DNA of 64,000 bases from Caballeronia arvi. GTDB lineage: Bacteria > Pseudomonadota > Gammaproteobacteria > Burkholderiales > Burkholderiaceae. Location: assembly GCF_001544695.2 (NCBI RefSeq), contig NZ_FCOM02000032.1:25998-89997 (forward strand), given 5' to 3'. Positions 28,077-36,460 of the stretch are shown one piece after another; positions within the stretch are counted from its first letter, which is position 1, and the number at the start of each line of letters is the position of its first letter. Under the pieces are notes generated by a model. The model worked only from the letters and a program-made list of their open reading frames with translations. It was not told where the DNA came from and searched no databases. The translations under genes were made by a program, and so were the position numbers.

Positions 28077-29129
28077 TCACGGGGCCGGGTTCGGCTGACG
28101 TTCGTGCAGCGCGTCGATTTCGGCCAGAATTTCTTCCGACAGTTCGACGTTCACGCTCTCGATGTTCTCCTTCAGCTGCGCGATCGACGTCGCGCCGATC
28201 AACGTGCTGGTCGTGAACGGCCGCGTGTTGACGAACGCGAGCGCGAGTTGCGTCGGCGTGAGTCCGTGGCGCTTCGCCAGTTCGACGTAAGACGTGATCG
28301 CCGCGAGCGCCTGCGGCTTGCTGTAACGCTGGAAGCGCTCATAGAGCGTGATGCGCGCGCCCGCCGGACGTGCACCGCCTTCGTACTTGCCGGACAGCCA
28401 GCCGAACGCAAGCGGCGAGTACGCGAGCAGCCCGACGCCTTCCCGGTGCGTGAACTCCGACAGGCCGAATTCGTAGGTGCGGTTCACGAGACTGTACGGA
28501 TTCTGAATGCTGACGATCTTCGGCAGCCCCGCCTTTTCGGCTGCGCGCAGGAATTGCGCGACGCCCCAGGGCGTTTCGTTCGACACGCCCACATGACGGA
28601 TCTTGCCCGCCTTCACGAGATCGGCGAGCACGGCGAGCGTTTCCTCGATAGGCACCGTGTACTCGTCGTCGATATACGGATACGACGGGCGGCCGAAGGT
28701 CATCGTGTTGCGGTCGGGCCAGTGCAACTGATACAGGTCGACGTAATCGGTTTGCAGGCGCTTCAGACTGCCGTCGATGGCTTCATTCAGGTTCTTGCGA
28801 TCGAACTGATTGCCCGCGCCGCGGATGTGACGCGGATTGTGCGGCTGGCGCGCGGGTCCGGCGATCTTCGTCGCGAGCACGATATCGCCGCGTTTCGCGG
28901 GATTCTTCGCGAGCCAGGTGCCGATGTATTGCTCCGTGCGGCCCTGCGTTTCGGGACGCGGCGGGACCGGGTACATTTCGGCGGCATCGATCAGATTCAC
29001 GCCTTCGCCGAGCGCGTAATCGATCTGTTCGTGCGCTTCGCTCTCGGTGTTCTGCTCGCCCCAGGTCATGGTGCCGAGCCCGATCAGGCTGACGTCGACA
29101 CCCGAATCACCCAGTTTCCGAAACTTCAT
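28077..29129 (-). CDS. tas: Tas-type NADP(H)-dependent aldo/keto reductase
   Basis: A 350-residue aldo/keto reductase of the Tas group (longer than generic AKRs). Catalytic residues are visible: Asp and Tyr in NLIDAAEMYPV (about 49-58), Lys in VLATKIAG and His in LYQLHWPDR. The MKFRKLGDSG start at 29129 is chosen because GAGGACAG lies just upstream. It is divergent from the MFS gene. Substrates of Tas are poorly defined. Confidence 0.9.
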   Translation of the reverse strand: MKFRKLGDSGVDVSLIGLGTMTWGEQNTESEAHEQIDYALGEGVNLIDAAEMYPVPPRPETQGRTEQYIGTWLAKNPAKRGDIVLATKIAGPARQPHNPRHIRGAGNQFDRKNLNEAIDGSLKRLQTDYVDLYQLHWPDRNTMTFGRPSYPYIDDEYTVPIEETLAVLADLVKAGKIRHVGVSNETPWGVAQFLRAAEKAGLPKIVSIQNPYSLVNRTYEFGLSEFTHREGVGLLAYSPLAFGWLSGKYEGGARPAGARITLYERFQRYSKPQALAAITSYVELAKRHGLTPTQLALAFVNTRPFTTSTLIGATSIAQLKENIESVNVELSEEILAEIDALHERQPNPAP

Positions 29130-29240
29130 GTGCTCTGTCCTCATTCTTGTTGGCTTGTTGTTTGCGCGCTGTTGGCATCGCGTTGGCGCATTGTCGGAAA
29201 TGACTTCTGGCTGGTTTTCCGGCAATCGCAAAACCTACCA

Positions 29241-29269
29241 TAGCCGCGAAAGCTCTGCTGTCGCGGCTA
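29241..29269. promoter_or_regulatory. Inverted repeat upstream of the MFS gene
   Basis: TAGCCGCG (29241-29248) and CGCGGCTA (29262-29269) form perfect 8-bp arms with 13 bases between, 43 bases before the MFS ATG. It could be an operator or an mRNA leader hairpin. Confidence 0.45.
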
Positions 29270-29311
29270 GAATGGCAGCCTTCCCGATACACGAAGAGGA
29301 GTGCCCGTCCG

Positions 29312-30739
29312 ATGCCGTCCGCCAGCGATCGCGAGAAGAACAAGAGCTCGTCGCTCATCGTCATGCTCGTCGCGGCGACGTTCTTCATGGAGAACCTCGA
29401 CGGCACGATCATCGCCACCGCTTTGCCGCAGATGGCGCGCTCGTTCAACGTGCATCCCGCGGACATGAGCCTCGGCATCACGGCGTATCTGCTGACGCTC
29501 GCCGTCTTCATTCCGATTTCCGGCTGGGCCGCCGACCGCTTCGGCCTGCGCACGGTGTTCGCCAGCGCGATCGCGGTATTCACGGCGGCGTCCGTGCTGT
29601 GCGCGACGACCTCGACCCTGCCCGCCTTCGCGGCGGCGCGCGTGCTGCAGGGCATCGGCGGCGCGATGATGGTGCCGGTCGGCCGCCTCGCCGTGCTGCG
29701 CGCGACGCCCAAGGAAGGCCTGATGCGCGCGATCGCGATCATCACGTGGCCGGGGCTCGTCGCGCCGGTGATCGGCCCGCCGCTCGGCGGCTTCATCACG
29801 ACGTATTCGTCGTGGCGCTGGATCTTCTATCTGAACGTGCCGCTCGGTCTGATCGGCCTCTTGCTGACGCTGCGCCATATCGACAACGTGCGCGAGGACG
29901 CGAAGCGCCGCTTCGATCTGCCGGGCTTCGCGCTCTGCGGCATCGCGTGCACGACGCTGCTCTACGCGATGGAACTCGTCGGCCGCAGCGATGCGGACTG
30001 GCGCTTCGTCGGCGTGCTCGTCGCGGTGGGTGTGGTGGCGGGCCTCGCGTCGTGGCGGCATTTGCGGCGGGCGGCGCAGCCGGTCGTCGATTTGTCGGCG
30101 CTGAAGGTGAAGACTTTCGCCGTCGCGATGGGCGGCGGCTCGCTCTTTCGCATCGCGATCAGCGCGGCGCCGTTTCTGCTGCCGCTGATGTTCCAGGTCG
30201 GGTTCGGCATGAACGCGTTCGAATCGGGTTTGCTCACGCTCGCGGTGTTCGCGGGCAATCTGTCAATGAAGCTCGTGACGACGCCCGTGATGCGCCGGTT
30301 CGGCTTCCGTCCGGTGCTGATCGTCAATGGCGTGATCGCCGCGCTGTCGCTCGCCGCGATGAGCCTGCTCACGCCGGCGACGCCCAGGCTCCTGATCGTC
30401 GTCGTGCTGTTCGCGAGCGGCTTGTCACGTTCGCTGCAGTTCACCGCGCTGAACACGCTCGCTTTCGCCGACGTGCCGACAGCGCAGATGAGCGGCGCAT
30501 CGGCGCTGTCCAGCACGCTTTTCCAGATGACGATGGGCATCGGCGTCGCGATCGGCGCGATCGCGCTGCGCGTCGGCGAGTGGTTTCATGGCCACGATGC
30601 GCGTTCGGTCGGGCCCGAGGATTTCAGCGTCGCGTTTCTTATCGTCGCGTTCGTGGGATTGATCGGCGTGCTCGATCTGTTCGGGCTTTCACGCGACGCG
30701 GGAGCGCTTGTTTCGGGGCATCGGAAGCCGAAGGTGTGA
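29312..30739 (+). CDS. MFS drug:H+ antiporter-like transporter (DHA2 family)
   Basis: A 475-residue inner-membrane protein with about 14 predicted helices, matching the DHA2 (EmrB/QacA) group. Motif D1/C-like segments are visible: ENLDGTIIATALPQMARSFNV in helix 1 (split as ENLDGTIIATALPQ and MARSFNV), GWAADRFGLRTVF (motif A) and WRWIFYLNVPLGLIG. Such pumps expel toxic organic compounds or antibiotics; specificity is unknown. An inverted repeat lies just upstream. The closest genes are a divergent aldo/keto reductase and a convergent toxin-antitoxin pair. Confidence 0.9.
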   Translation: MPSASDREKNKSSSLIVMLVAATFFMENLDGTIIATALPQMARSFNVHPADMSLGITAYLLTLAVFIPISGWAADRFGLRTVFASAIAVFTAASVLCATTSTLPAFAAARVLQGIGGAMMVPVGRLAVLRATPKEGLMRAIAIITWPGLVAPVIGPPLGGFITTYSSWRWIFYLNVPLGLIGLLLTLRHIDNVREDAKRRFDLPGFALCGIACTTLLYAMELVGRSDADWRFVGVLVAVGVVAGLASWRHLRRAAQPVVDLSALKVKTFAVAMGGGSLFRIAISAAPFLLPLMFQVGFGMNAFESGLLTLAVFAGNLSMKLVTTPVMRRFGFRPVLIVNGVIAALSLAAMSLLTPATPRLLIVVVLFASGLSRSLQFTALNTLAFADVPTAQMSGASALSSTLFQMTMGIGVAIGAIALRVGEWFHGHDARSVGPEDFSVAFLIVAFVGLIGVLDLFGLSRDAGALVSGHRKPKV

Positions 30740-30744
30740 GGGGT

Positions 30745-31035
30745 TTATGACCCGTTCACGAGCTCGAATCTAAACTTCTTGCCGAGCGCTGCCGCGGCGC
30801 TTGCCAGAGTCGTTAGCGTGAGGCTTGGATCGCTCGCGTCGAGCAACCGGTTGAGCGCCGAGCGGCTCGTTTTCATCTTTGCCGCCATCGCCGTTTTGGT
30901 GATGTGCTGCGCTTTCATTTCCTGCTCGATCTGCCAGGCGATCACCCGCTTGATGGCGGTGGCAGTCACTTCCTCGAGGATGCCTTCTTCTTCGAGGAAA
31001 TCGTCGAAATCGCTGCCGACATGTTTCTTAGTCAT
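30745..31035 (-). CDS. HigA-type XRE antitoxin
   Basis: A 96-residue DNA-binding protein with a helix-turn-helix at about 50-72 (ITKTAMAAKMKTSRSALNRLLDASD). It is the second gene of a toxin-antitoxin pair: its ATG at 31035 overlaps the toxin stop codon (31028-31030) by 8 bases. This order, toxin first, is that of HigBA/Gp49-like modules. The antitoxin would neutralise the toxin and repress the operon. An alternative ATG at 31050 adds five residues. Confidence 0.85.
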   Translation of the reverse strand: MTKKHVGSDFDDFLEEEGILEEVTATAIKRVIAWQIEQEMKAQHITKTAMAAKMKTSRSALNRLLDASDPSLTLTTLASAAAALGKKFRFELVNGS

Positions 31036-31369
31036 ATGGCACTCCGTCATGGAATTCTCTCATGCGAGTCTCTGCCAGCTCGAAATCGCCCTTGGAAACC
31101 GCCTGCGATTTCTTGATGAAACCATGAAGCAGAATCATCTCTCCGTTCTTTACTGTGAACAGAACTCGCGCGATTCGTTGATGTAGATGAATCCGAACTT
31201 CCCATAGATCTTTCTTCAGTTTTCGAACGAGCGGCATGCCGAGTGGCCAACCGATCTGCACGGTCTTGATGTCAGCGCCAATCGCCTTCTTGCCCGACGA
31301 GTCCAGGCTACTCAGCCATTCACGAACCGGCTCATTGCCGCTGGTTTGCCGAAAGAATCGGACTTTCAG
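31028..31369 (-). CDS. HigB/Gp49-like toxin, probable CTG start
   Basis: In-frame reading gives 113 residues beginning LKVRFFRQTSGNEPVREWLSS, which matches the expected N-terminus of Gp49-like HigB toxins (MKVRFF...). The codon at the expected start is CTG (31367-31369), and no ATG, GTG or TTG lies between it and the upstream stop. An in-frame GTG at 31261 would drop the first 36 residues, including the conserved EPVREWL. The rest, VQIGWPLGMPLVRKLKKDLWEVRI then RIARVLFTVKNGEMILLHGFIKKSQ, is the RelE-fold core that cleaves mRNA on ribosomes. Either CTG is used, or the gene has lost its start. Confidence 0.75.
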   Translation of the reverse strand: MKVRFFRQTSGNEPVREWLSSLDSSGKKAIGADIKTVQIGWPLGMPLVRKLKKDLWEVRIHLHQRIARVLFTVKNGEMILLHGFIKKSQAVSKGDFELAETRMREFHDGVPYD

Positions 31370-31587
31370 TACGAGGGGCTGAATTACTTCTCGTCCTTCT
31401 TTCTCTTTGATACGCGAATTTCATAGGCGAAAGCTCTCGGTGCAGGTCTCGGTACTGGTGTCGGTGGATATTTTTGCGCCGCATCGGCGACATCACCTGA
31501 TCGCGCTGAATGTACCAACATTGGTACGATTTGGCAATTTTGGATCTCTCCCCTAAACCCTCGACCGCCCGCGCCGATAACCGCGGT

Positions 31588-31785
31588 ATGAACGCCCACA
31601 CCCTCGACGCACTCGCCGCCCTGACCGAAACGGTCGCCGTCATCCGTCACGCGCGCGGCCTGAAAAATCCCCACGATCTCCCCGAAGGCTCGCAAGACTG
31701 GCAGCGTGCCGCCGACGCCTTCGCCGACGACTTTCTCCGCGCGCTCGATGCCGAACCGAAGGTCGGCGCGTGGTGGCGCATCTGA
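31588..31785 (+). CDS. Small uncharacterised protein
   Basis: A 65-residue predicted helical cytoplasmic protein (MNAHTLDALAALTETVAVIRH, then ending EPKVGAWWRI). I do not recognise the family. No clear ribosome-binding site precedes the ATG; the frame is open upstream to 31510. It lies between the toxin-antitoxin pair and the envelope cluster. Confidence 0.45.
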   Translation: MNAHTLDALAALTETVAVIRHARGLKNPHDLPEGSQDWQRAADAFADDFLRALDAEPKVGAWWRI

Positions 31786-31973
31786 TCGTCATGCCGCTGT
31801 CACGCCGGCAAGGGCGCCGCGCCGATCGTCGTGATTCGTGCGCGCCGCTTCCTCGAATCGGCGTCTTCTGAGTCAAGTCTTGCTAATTGGCGAAACGTTT
31901 GCGCACGGCTATCAAGTCACGCGTGCCCGCGCCGACAACTCGCATATCGCCATGACTCAATCAGGAGATGCCA

Positions 31974-32357
31974 GTGAAGTGGGCAGCGTCACTTTTTGCC
32001 ATCGCCGTCGCGGTCGCCCTGACCGGCTGCGCGCCGATGCCCGCGGCCAGCACGGCCCAGACCGACAAGCCGGCGAATTCCGCCGACATCATTCGCTTCG
32101 AGATTCCCGCTGACGCCCTCGGCGCGCGCGATCCGCAACTGAGCGCGATTCTCGCGAAAGCGGGCGCGCTCGCCGCCGCGCAAAAGCAGCCGACGACCAT
32201 TCTCGTCACCGCGCTCGCGCAGGACTTCCCGTACCTCAATCAGGCGATCTGGAAAGGCGTTCCGGCGAAGCACACGGTGCGGCTCAGTCTCGAAAACCTG
32301 ACCGCCAGCGCGCGACAGCCCTACAGCGTGTCGATCAAGCCGACGCAGGGAGGCTGA
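31974..32357 (+). CDS. Small lipoprotein of unknown function
   Basis: A 127-residue protein with a lipoprotein signal peptide MKWAASLFAIAVAVALTGC (acylated Cys19). The mature part holds a likely globular domain (ADIIRFEIPADALGARDPQ to RQPYSVSIKP). The GTG at 31974 is chosen because AGGAG sits 6 bases upstream; the ATG at 31968 is too close to that site. It is the first gene of a compact plus-strand set with 32362 and 32744 (gaps of 4 and 34 bases). Confidence 0.7.
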   Translation: MKWAASLFAIAVAVALTGCAPMPAASTAQTDKPANSADIIRFEIPADALGARDPQLSAILAKAGALAAAQKQPTTILVTALAQDFPYLNQAIWKGVPAKHTVRLSLENLTASARQPYSVSIKPTQGG

Positions 32358-32361
32358 CGCG

Positions 32362-32709
32362 ATGCGCCGAATCTCCCGTCTTTTCCCGATTGCCGCCGCC
32401 GGCCTGTTGCTCACGTCGAGCGCCTTCGCCGGTCCGCTCGACGTCAGCGCGCCCGCGTCGGTGCAAACGCTCGCCGCGCTCGGCCCGGCCGTGCAGAAGG
32501 TCTATCCGCCTTTGCCGACGCTCGCGATGCTGCCGCCCGCAACCAGCGACGACGATCCGATCGCCCGTCCCGCAACCAAGAAAGGCAAGAAAACGCGCCG
32601 CGTCGCCGATTGCAAATGCAGTCCCGAACCGCGCCTCGTCGTGTCCGACGAATCGCGCGTCTATCTGAAGGACATCGAGCTTCGCATCGACAACGCGCTC
32701 GCGCAGTAA
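32362..32709 (+). CDS. Exported small protein of unknown function
   Basis: A 115-residue protein with a Sec signal peptide ending SSAFA-G (about residue 23). The mature protein has a Pro-rich middle and a Lys/Arg patch (KKGKKTRR) next to CKC (two cysteines). No known domain is recognised. It begins 4 bases after the lipoprotein stop, with GGGAGG upstream, indicating co-translation. Confidence 0.65.
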   Translation: MRRISRLFPIAAAGLLLTSSAFAGPLDVSAPASVQTLAALGPAVQKVYPPLPTLAMLPPATSDDDPIARPATKKGKKTRRVADCKCSPEPRLVVSDESRVYLKDIELRIDNALAQ

Positions 32710-32743
32710 GCCGCGTCGCTCATCGCCAGAAGGAGCCCGTTTC

Positions 32744-33214
32744 ATGATCCATTCGACGTTCGGCGTCCTCGCCGCCTGCGTTCTGCTCGGCGCGACGCTA
32801 TTTGCGAGCGCCGCGCGCGCCGACGATTGCTTCGAGCAGGCCGGCGCCTATCAGGGCGTCAATCCGCTCGTGTTGCGCGCGGTCGCGTGGCGCGAATCGA
32901 AAGGCGATGCCGCCGCGATCAACCACAACGCGAACGGCTCGATCGATATCGGCCAGTTGCAGATCAACTCCGTCCATTTTCCCGACCTCGCGCGTAACGG
33001 CATCCCGCGCCGCGCGCTCGCCGATCCGTGCGTCAACGTGTTCGTCGCCGCGTGGCTTCTGAAGCAGAAGATGGTGAAGTACGGCAACACGTGGCAGGCG
33101 ATCGGCGCGTATCACTCGGAATCGCCGAAGCATCGCGATGCCTATGCGCGCAGCATCCAGCAAATCCTCGTCAGCTGGGGCGAACTGCAGCCCGCGGTGC
33201 GCGTCGTGCGCTAA
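32744..33214 (+). CDS. Lytic transglycosylase, IagB/VirB1-like
   Basis: A 156-residue protein with a Sec signal peptide cut near AARA-DD and a soluble lytic transglycosylase domain. The catalytic glutamate is in WRESKGD (about residue 51), and the motif SIDIGQLQINSVHF follows (about 67-79). The size and sequence resemble IagB, PilT-adjacent and VirB1 enzymes that open peptidoglycan locally for pili or secretion systems. No such system lies in the window. Its stop codon overlaps the stop of the convergent gene at 33211. Confidence 0.88.
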   Translation: MIHSTFGVLAACVLLGATLFASAARADDCFEQAGAYQGVNPLVLRAVAWRESKGDAAAINHNANGSIDIGQLQINSVHFPDLARNGIPRRALADPCVNVFVAAWLLKQKMVKYGNTWQAIGAYHSESPKHRDAYARSIQQILVSWGELQPAVRVVR

Positions 33215-33591
33215 CGTCGCAGCCAGTCGAGCCATCCGAGCGCGATCGCCGCATTGACGATCACGCCGGTGGTCGCCGCGAGCGCCGCGATCATCGTCCA
33301 GAAAGCCGAACGGCGCGACGCCTGCGCCGAGTCGCGCGCGAGCTGCGCCGCGTCGTTGGCGGAATTGACCGAGGCGAACATCGCACGGAACTGCTCGTCC
33401 TGACGCGTCGCGTCCTTGCCGCGCAGCCACGCACGCTTGAACGGCGCTTCGGGGTCGGCGTCCGCGGATTCGTCGAGGTCCGCGCGCACCGACGTTTCGC
33501 CTGCGGCTTCGTAGCGGCGATAGCGCGCCTCGCGCGCGGCCGCTGCATCGCCGCCCCCTTCGTGCTCGTGCTCGTTCTCGTTCTCGCTCAT
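33211..33591 (-). CDS. Uncharacterised protein with C-terminal membrane anchor
   Basis: A 126-residue protein with a Glu/His/Asn-rich N-terminus (MSENENEHEHEGGG), a charged middle and one membrane helix at the C-terminus (AFWTMIAALAATTGVIVNAA, about 100-119). It would be tail-anchored in the inner membrane with the bulk in the cytoplasm. It is convergent with the lytic transglycosylase gene, overlapping by four bases. Family unknown. Confidence 0.65.
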   Translation of the reverse strand: MSENENEHEHEGGGDAAAAREARYRRYEAAGETSVRADLDESADADPEAPFKRAWLRGKDATRQDEQFRAMFASVNSANDAAQLARDSAQASRRSAFWTMIAALAATTGVIVNAAIALGWLDWLRR

Positions 33592-33675
33592 GCCGATGCC
33601 CCGTGTGCTTGCCTCGCGAGATTGTGCGCCGGCTTTGCGCGGGATGCGTCGCAAAGCGCGGCACTTACGGTCGAC

Positions 33676-34413
33676 TCAAAGCTGGCTCATGCCGCCGTCG
33701 ATAATGATCTCCGTGCCGACGATGAACCCCGATTCCGGCGATGCGAGATGCAGCACCGTCGCCGCCACTTCACTCGACTTGCCGAAACGGCCGAGCGGGA
33801 TCTGGCTGCGCAGTTGCGCGGCGGCATCGTCGGCGAGGCCGAGCTTGTCGTGCAGCGGCGTCGTGACCGGGCCGGGACTCACGACATTCACACGCACGCC
33901 GCGCGGCAGCAATTCCGCCGACAGCGTCTTCGCCAGCGACACGAACGCGGCCTTGCTCGCCGCATAGATCGACGACATCGGCATGCCGATATGCGCGTTG
34001 ATCGAACCGTTCAGCACGATCGATGCGCCTTCGTTGAAGAGCGGCACCAGCGACTGGATCTGGAAATACGGACCCTTCACGTTGATCGCGAAGGTCTCGT
34101 CCCAGGCGCGTTCGTCGATGTCCGTGAACGGCCCGAAAGTGGCGATGCCCGCGTTGACGAACACCGCGTCGAGCCGGATGTTTGCGTCGGTCAGGCGTTG
34201 CGCGAGTTCGCGCGCCGATTCGACCGTGCCCGTCACGTTGCGTATCGCCAGCGCGTTAGCGCCGAGCGACGCGCGCGCCGTTGCGAGCGAGCTTTCGTCG
34301 CGGCCCGTGATGACGACCCGCGCGCCTTCCGCGGCGAATGCCTGCGCCGTCGCGAGACCGATGCCGCTGTTGCCGCCGGTAACCAGAACTGTCTTGCCTT
34401 CGAAGCGGTTCAT
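33676..34413 (-). CDS. SDR family oxidoreductase (canonical active site)
   Basis: A 245-residue short-chain dehydrogenase/reductase. Nucleotide motif TGGNSGIG (12-19) and catalytic Ser/Tyr/Lys in LNGSINAHIGMPMSSIYAASKAA (about 133-155, Tyr149 and Lys153) are intact, unlike the SDR at 2488. VSPGPVTTP is also typical. Substrate unknown. It is divergent from the methyltransferase gene; a perfect 10-bp-arm palindrome lies between them. Confidence 0.9.
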   Translation of the reverse strand: MNRFEGKTVLVTGGNSGIGLATAQAFAAEGARVVITGRDESSLATARASLGANALAIRNVTGTVESARELAQRLTDANIRLDAVFVNAGIATFGPFTDIDERAWDETFAINVKGPYFQIQSLVPLFNEGASIVLNGSINAHIGMPMSSIYAASKAAFVSLAKTLSAELLPRGVRVNVVSPGPVTTPLHDKLGLADDAAAQLRSQIPLGRFGKSSEVAATVLHLASPESGFIVGTEIIIDGGMSQL

Positions 34414-34494
34414 GATGTTGTCCTTGTGAACGTTGATCAGTGTGAAGCCATTATGGACGCGGAGTTGGGCGCTGCCGTGCGACGCGGTTGATGC

Positions 34495-34519
34495 ACACGT
34501 TCGATATCGTCGAACGTGT
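34495..34519. promoter_or_regulatory. Perfect 25-bp palindrome between SDR and methyltransferase genes
   Basis: ACACGTTCGA (34495-34504) and TCGAACGTGT (34510-34519) are perfect 10-bp inverted arms separated by TATCG. The site is 82 bases from the SDR ATG and 114 bases from the methyltransferase ATG, so it could regulate both. A typical repressor operator shape; no regulator gene is adjacent. Confidence 0.7.
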
Positions 34520-34632
34520 TTCGGCTGTGTGATTCTGCGCGATTTCTGCGTATGACGGCCAACATATCCCCTTGAACCCGATACGCGCGGCATCTAGAGT
34601 TACGCAGTCGTACTTCCGACAGGAGGCACATC

Positions 34633-35655
34633 ATGCAAGAGGCTACGAGCGCGAACCCCGATCCGCAACGGCTGCTGCAAATCGGCATGGCGTTCTGGGC
34701 ATCGAAGGCGATGCTCTCGGCGGTCGAACTGGGCGTCTTCACGGCGCTGTCGAACGGTCCGCGGCAGGCGGACGATCTCGCGAAGGCGCTCGGGCTGCAT
34801 CCGCGCGGGGCGCTGGATTTTCTCGATACGCTCGTCGCGCTCGATCTGCTCACGCGCGACAACGGCCTCTACGCGAACGCGAGCGATGCCGATTTCTTCC
34901 TCGACCGCAACAAGCCGTCGTATGTCGGCGGCCTGCTGGAGATGGCGAACGCGCGTCTCTACCCGTTCTGGGGATCGCTCACCGAAGCGCTGCGCACCGG
35001 GCTGCCGCAGAACGAAGCGAAGCATGGCGGCAATCTCTTCGAAACCTTGTACAGCGATCCGGCGCGTCTGCGCGGCTTTCTCCACGCAATGAGCGGCGTC
35101 AGCATGGGCGCGGCGAAGGCAATCGCGCGGCAGTTTCCGTGGAGCGAGTACAGCACGTTCATCGACATCGGCGCGGCGCAGGGTGCGCTGCCCGTGCAGG
35201 TCGCACTGGCGCATCCGCATCTGACGGGCGGCGGCTTCGACCTGCCGGTGGTCGGCCCGGTGTTCGATGACTACGTCGCCGCAAACGGCCTTCAGGACCG
35301 GCTGCGCTTCTATCCCGGCGATTTCTTCAAGGACGCGTGCCCCTCGGCCGACGTGCTCGTGATGGGGCACATCCTGCACGACTGGAACCTGGAGCAGAAA
35401 CGCGCGTTACTTGCGAAGTGCCACGCGGCGCTGCCATCGGGCGGCTGCCTCATCGTGTACGACGCGATCATCGACGACGAGCGACGCCAGAATGCGTTCG
35501 GCCTGCTCATGAGCCTCAACATGCTGATCGAGACGCCAGGCGGCTTCGATTACACCGGCGCGCAGTGCTGCGCGTGGATGCGCGAGGCGGGATTTGCGAC
35601 GGCGCGCGTCGAGCCGCTCGTGGGAGCGGATTCGATGGTGATCGCGACGAAGTGA
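34633..35655 (+). CDS. SAM-dependent O-methyltransferase
   Basis: A 340-residue class I methyltransferase of the plant/CrtF-type O-methyltransferase family. An N-terminal winged-helix dimerisation domain (1-100) is followed by the SAM-binding motif FIDIGAAQGALPV (about 176-188), an acidic loop GGGFDLPVV, and the catalytic-base region GHILHDWNLEQ (His about 252). Families with this layout methylate small hydroxylated metabolites. It is preceded by GACAGGAGG. It is monocistronic and divergent from an SDR. Confidence 0.88.
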   Translation: MQEATSANPDPQRLLQIGMAFWASKAMLSAVELGVFTALSNGPRQADDLAKALGLHPRGALDFLDTLVALDLLTRDNGLYANASDADFFLDRNKPSYVGGLLEMANARLYPFWGSLTEALRTGLPQNEAKHGGNLFETLYSDPARLRGFLHAMSGVSMGAAKAIARQFPWSEYSTFIDIGAAQGALPVQVALAHPHLTGGGFDLPVVGPVFDDYVAANGLQDRLRFYPGDFFKDACPSADVLVMGHILHDWNLEQKRALLAKCHAALPSGGCLIVYDAIIDDERRQNAFGLLMSLNMLIETPGGFDYTGAQCCAWMREAGFATARVEPLVGADSMVIATK

Positions 35656-35682
35656 GTCCGCCGCCCGGCGCGCGCCGTGAGA

Positions 35683-35886
35683 TCAGTGGTCGTTCGACAT
35701 CCCTTTGAGACGATCGGTGCCGGCGTCGCGGGCCGCGTCGGCCGTGGCGAAGTTTTCCTCGGAAACCATCGCGCGCTTGACTTCGCGCGCGTTGAAATCG
35801 ACGAGCGCGATGACCCAGACGAAGCCGCCCGCCTGTTCCGCGGTTTGCACGAATGCGCGCAGATTGCCTTCATTCGACGATGCCAT
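35683..35886 (-). CDS. Small uncharacterised protein
   Basis: A 67-residue protein (MASSNEGNLRAFVQTAEQAGG to RDAGTDRLKGMSNDH). It looks like a single compact alpha/beta unit (FVWVIALVDFNAREVKRAMVSEENF). GAGGAGG precedes the ATG, which supports translation. First of three small minus-strand genes in this stretch; function unknown. Confidence 0.6.
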   Translation of the reverse strand: MASSNEGNLRAFVQTAEQAGGFVWVIALVDFNAREVKRAMVSEENFATADAARDAGTDRLKGMSNDH

Positions 35887-35999
35887 ACCGACCTCCTCGT
35901 TCACGTTGATGCGCCCAGCCGGCGATGCGGGATGCGCAGAACCGGCGATGCGATGCGTCGGCTGAACGGGCGCTAACGGGCGGCAGCCGGCCGCCGTGA

Positions 36000-36395
36000 T
36001 CAGGCTTCGAAATCCAGACCGCCGAACAGCACCGACGGTTCCGCCTGTGAGCGCGTCGCGAGATCCACCTCGCGTGCGCCCTGCCACGCGTCGAGCTTCG
36101 CGGCGATTGCATCGAGATAACGCAGGAATCGGGCCTCGCCGCCAACACCGAGCAGACGCTCGATTTCCTCGTCGTCCCAGGTGAGAAACACGTTGAGCGG
36201 ACAGGCGTAGACGTGTCGACGCCCGTCGCCCTCGCCCGGGGCCCGCTCGGCGCTCACCTGCAGACGCGTCGGCACACGCGGATTTTCGTACGGAAGGATG
36301 GCGGCGCGCACACCGTGACCGGCGACACGCGTCACGCGCTCGACGATGCGCGGCATGAACTCGGTCTCGAACCGGAGCGCCTGTTCTCGATTCAA
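36000..36395 (-). CDS. Uncharacterised protein, probable TTG start
   Basis: A 131-residue protein whose TTG start (36393-36395) is supported by GGAGA upstream at normal spacing and by in-frame residues LNREQALRFETEFMPRIVERV. A later ATG at 36356 would give 118 residues. The middle is VPTRLQVSAERAP and the C-terminal half contains WDDEEIERLLGVGGEARFLRYLDAIAAKLD. No recognised domain; predicted cytoplasmic. Confidence 0.6.
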   Translation of the reverse strand: MNREQALRFETEFMPRIVERVTRVAGHGVRAAILPYENPRVPTRLQVSAERAPGEGDGRRHVYACPLNVFLTWDDEEIERLLGVGGEARFLRYLDAIAAKLDAWQGAREVDLATRSQAEPSVLFGGLDFEA

Positions 36396-36460
36396 CGCTT
36401 GTCTCCGCGAGCCGGGCGCCTGCCGTGATGCCGGCGAAGCGGCGCCCTTTTGCGAGGTGC

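Noticed and set aside
31384..31695. Minus-strand open frames upstream of the toxin gene
   Set aside because: The coded peptides are not protein-like, have no ribosome-binding site, and differ in frame from the toxin.
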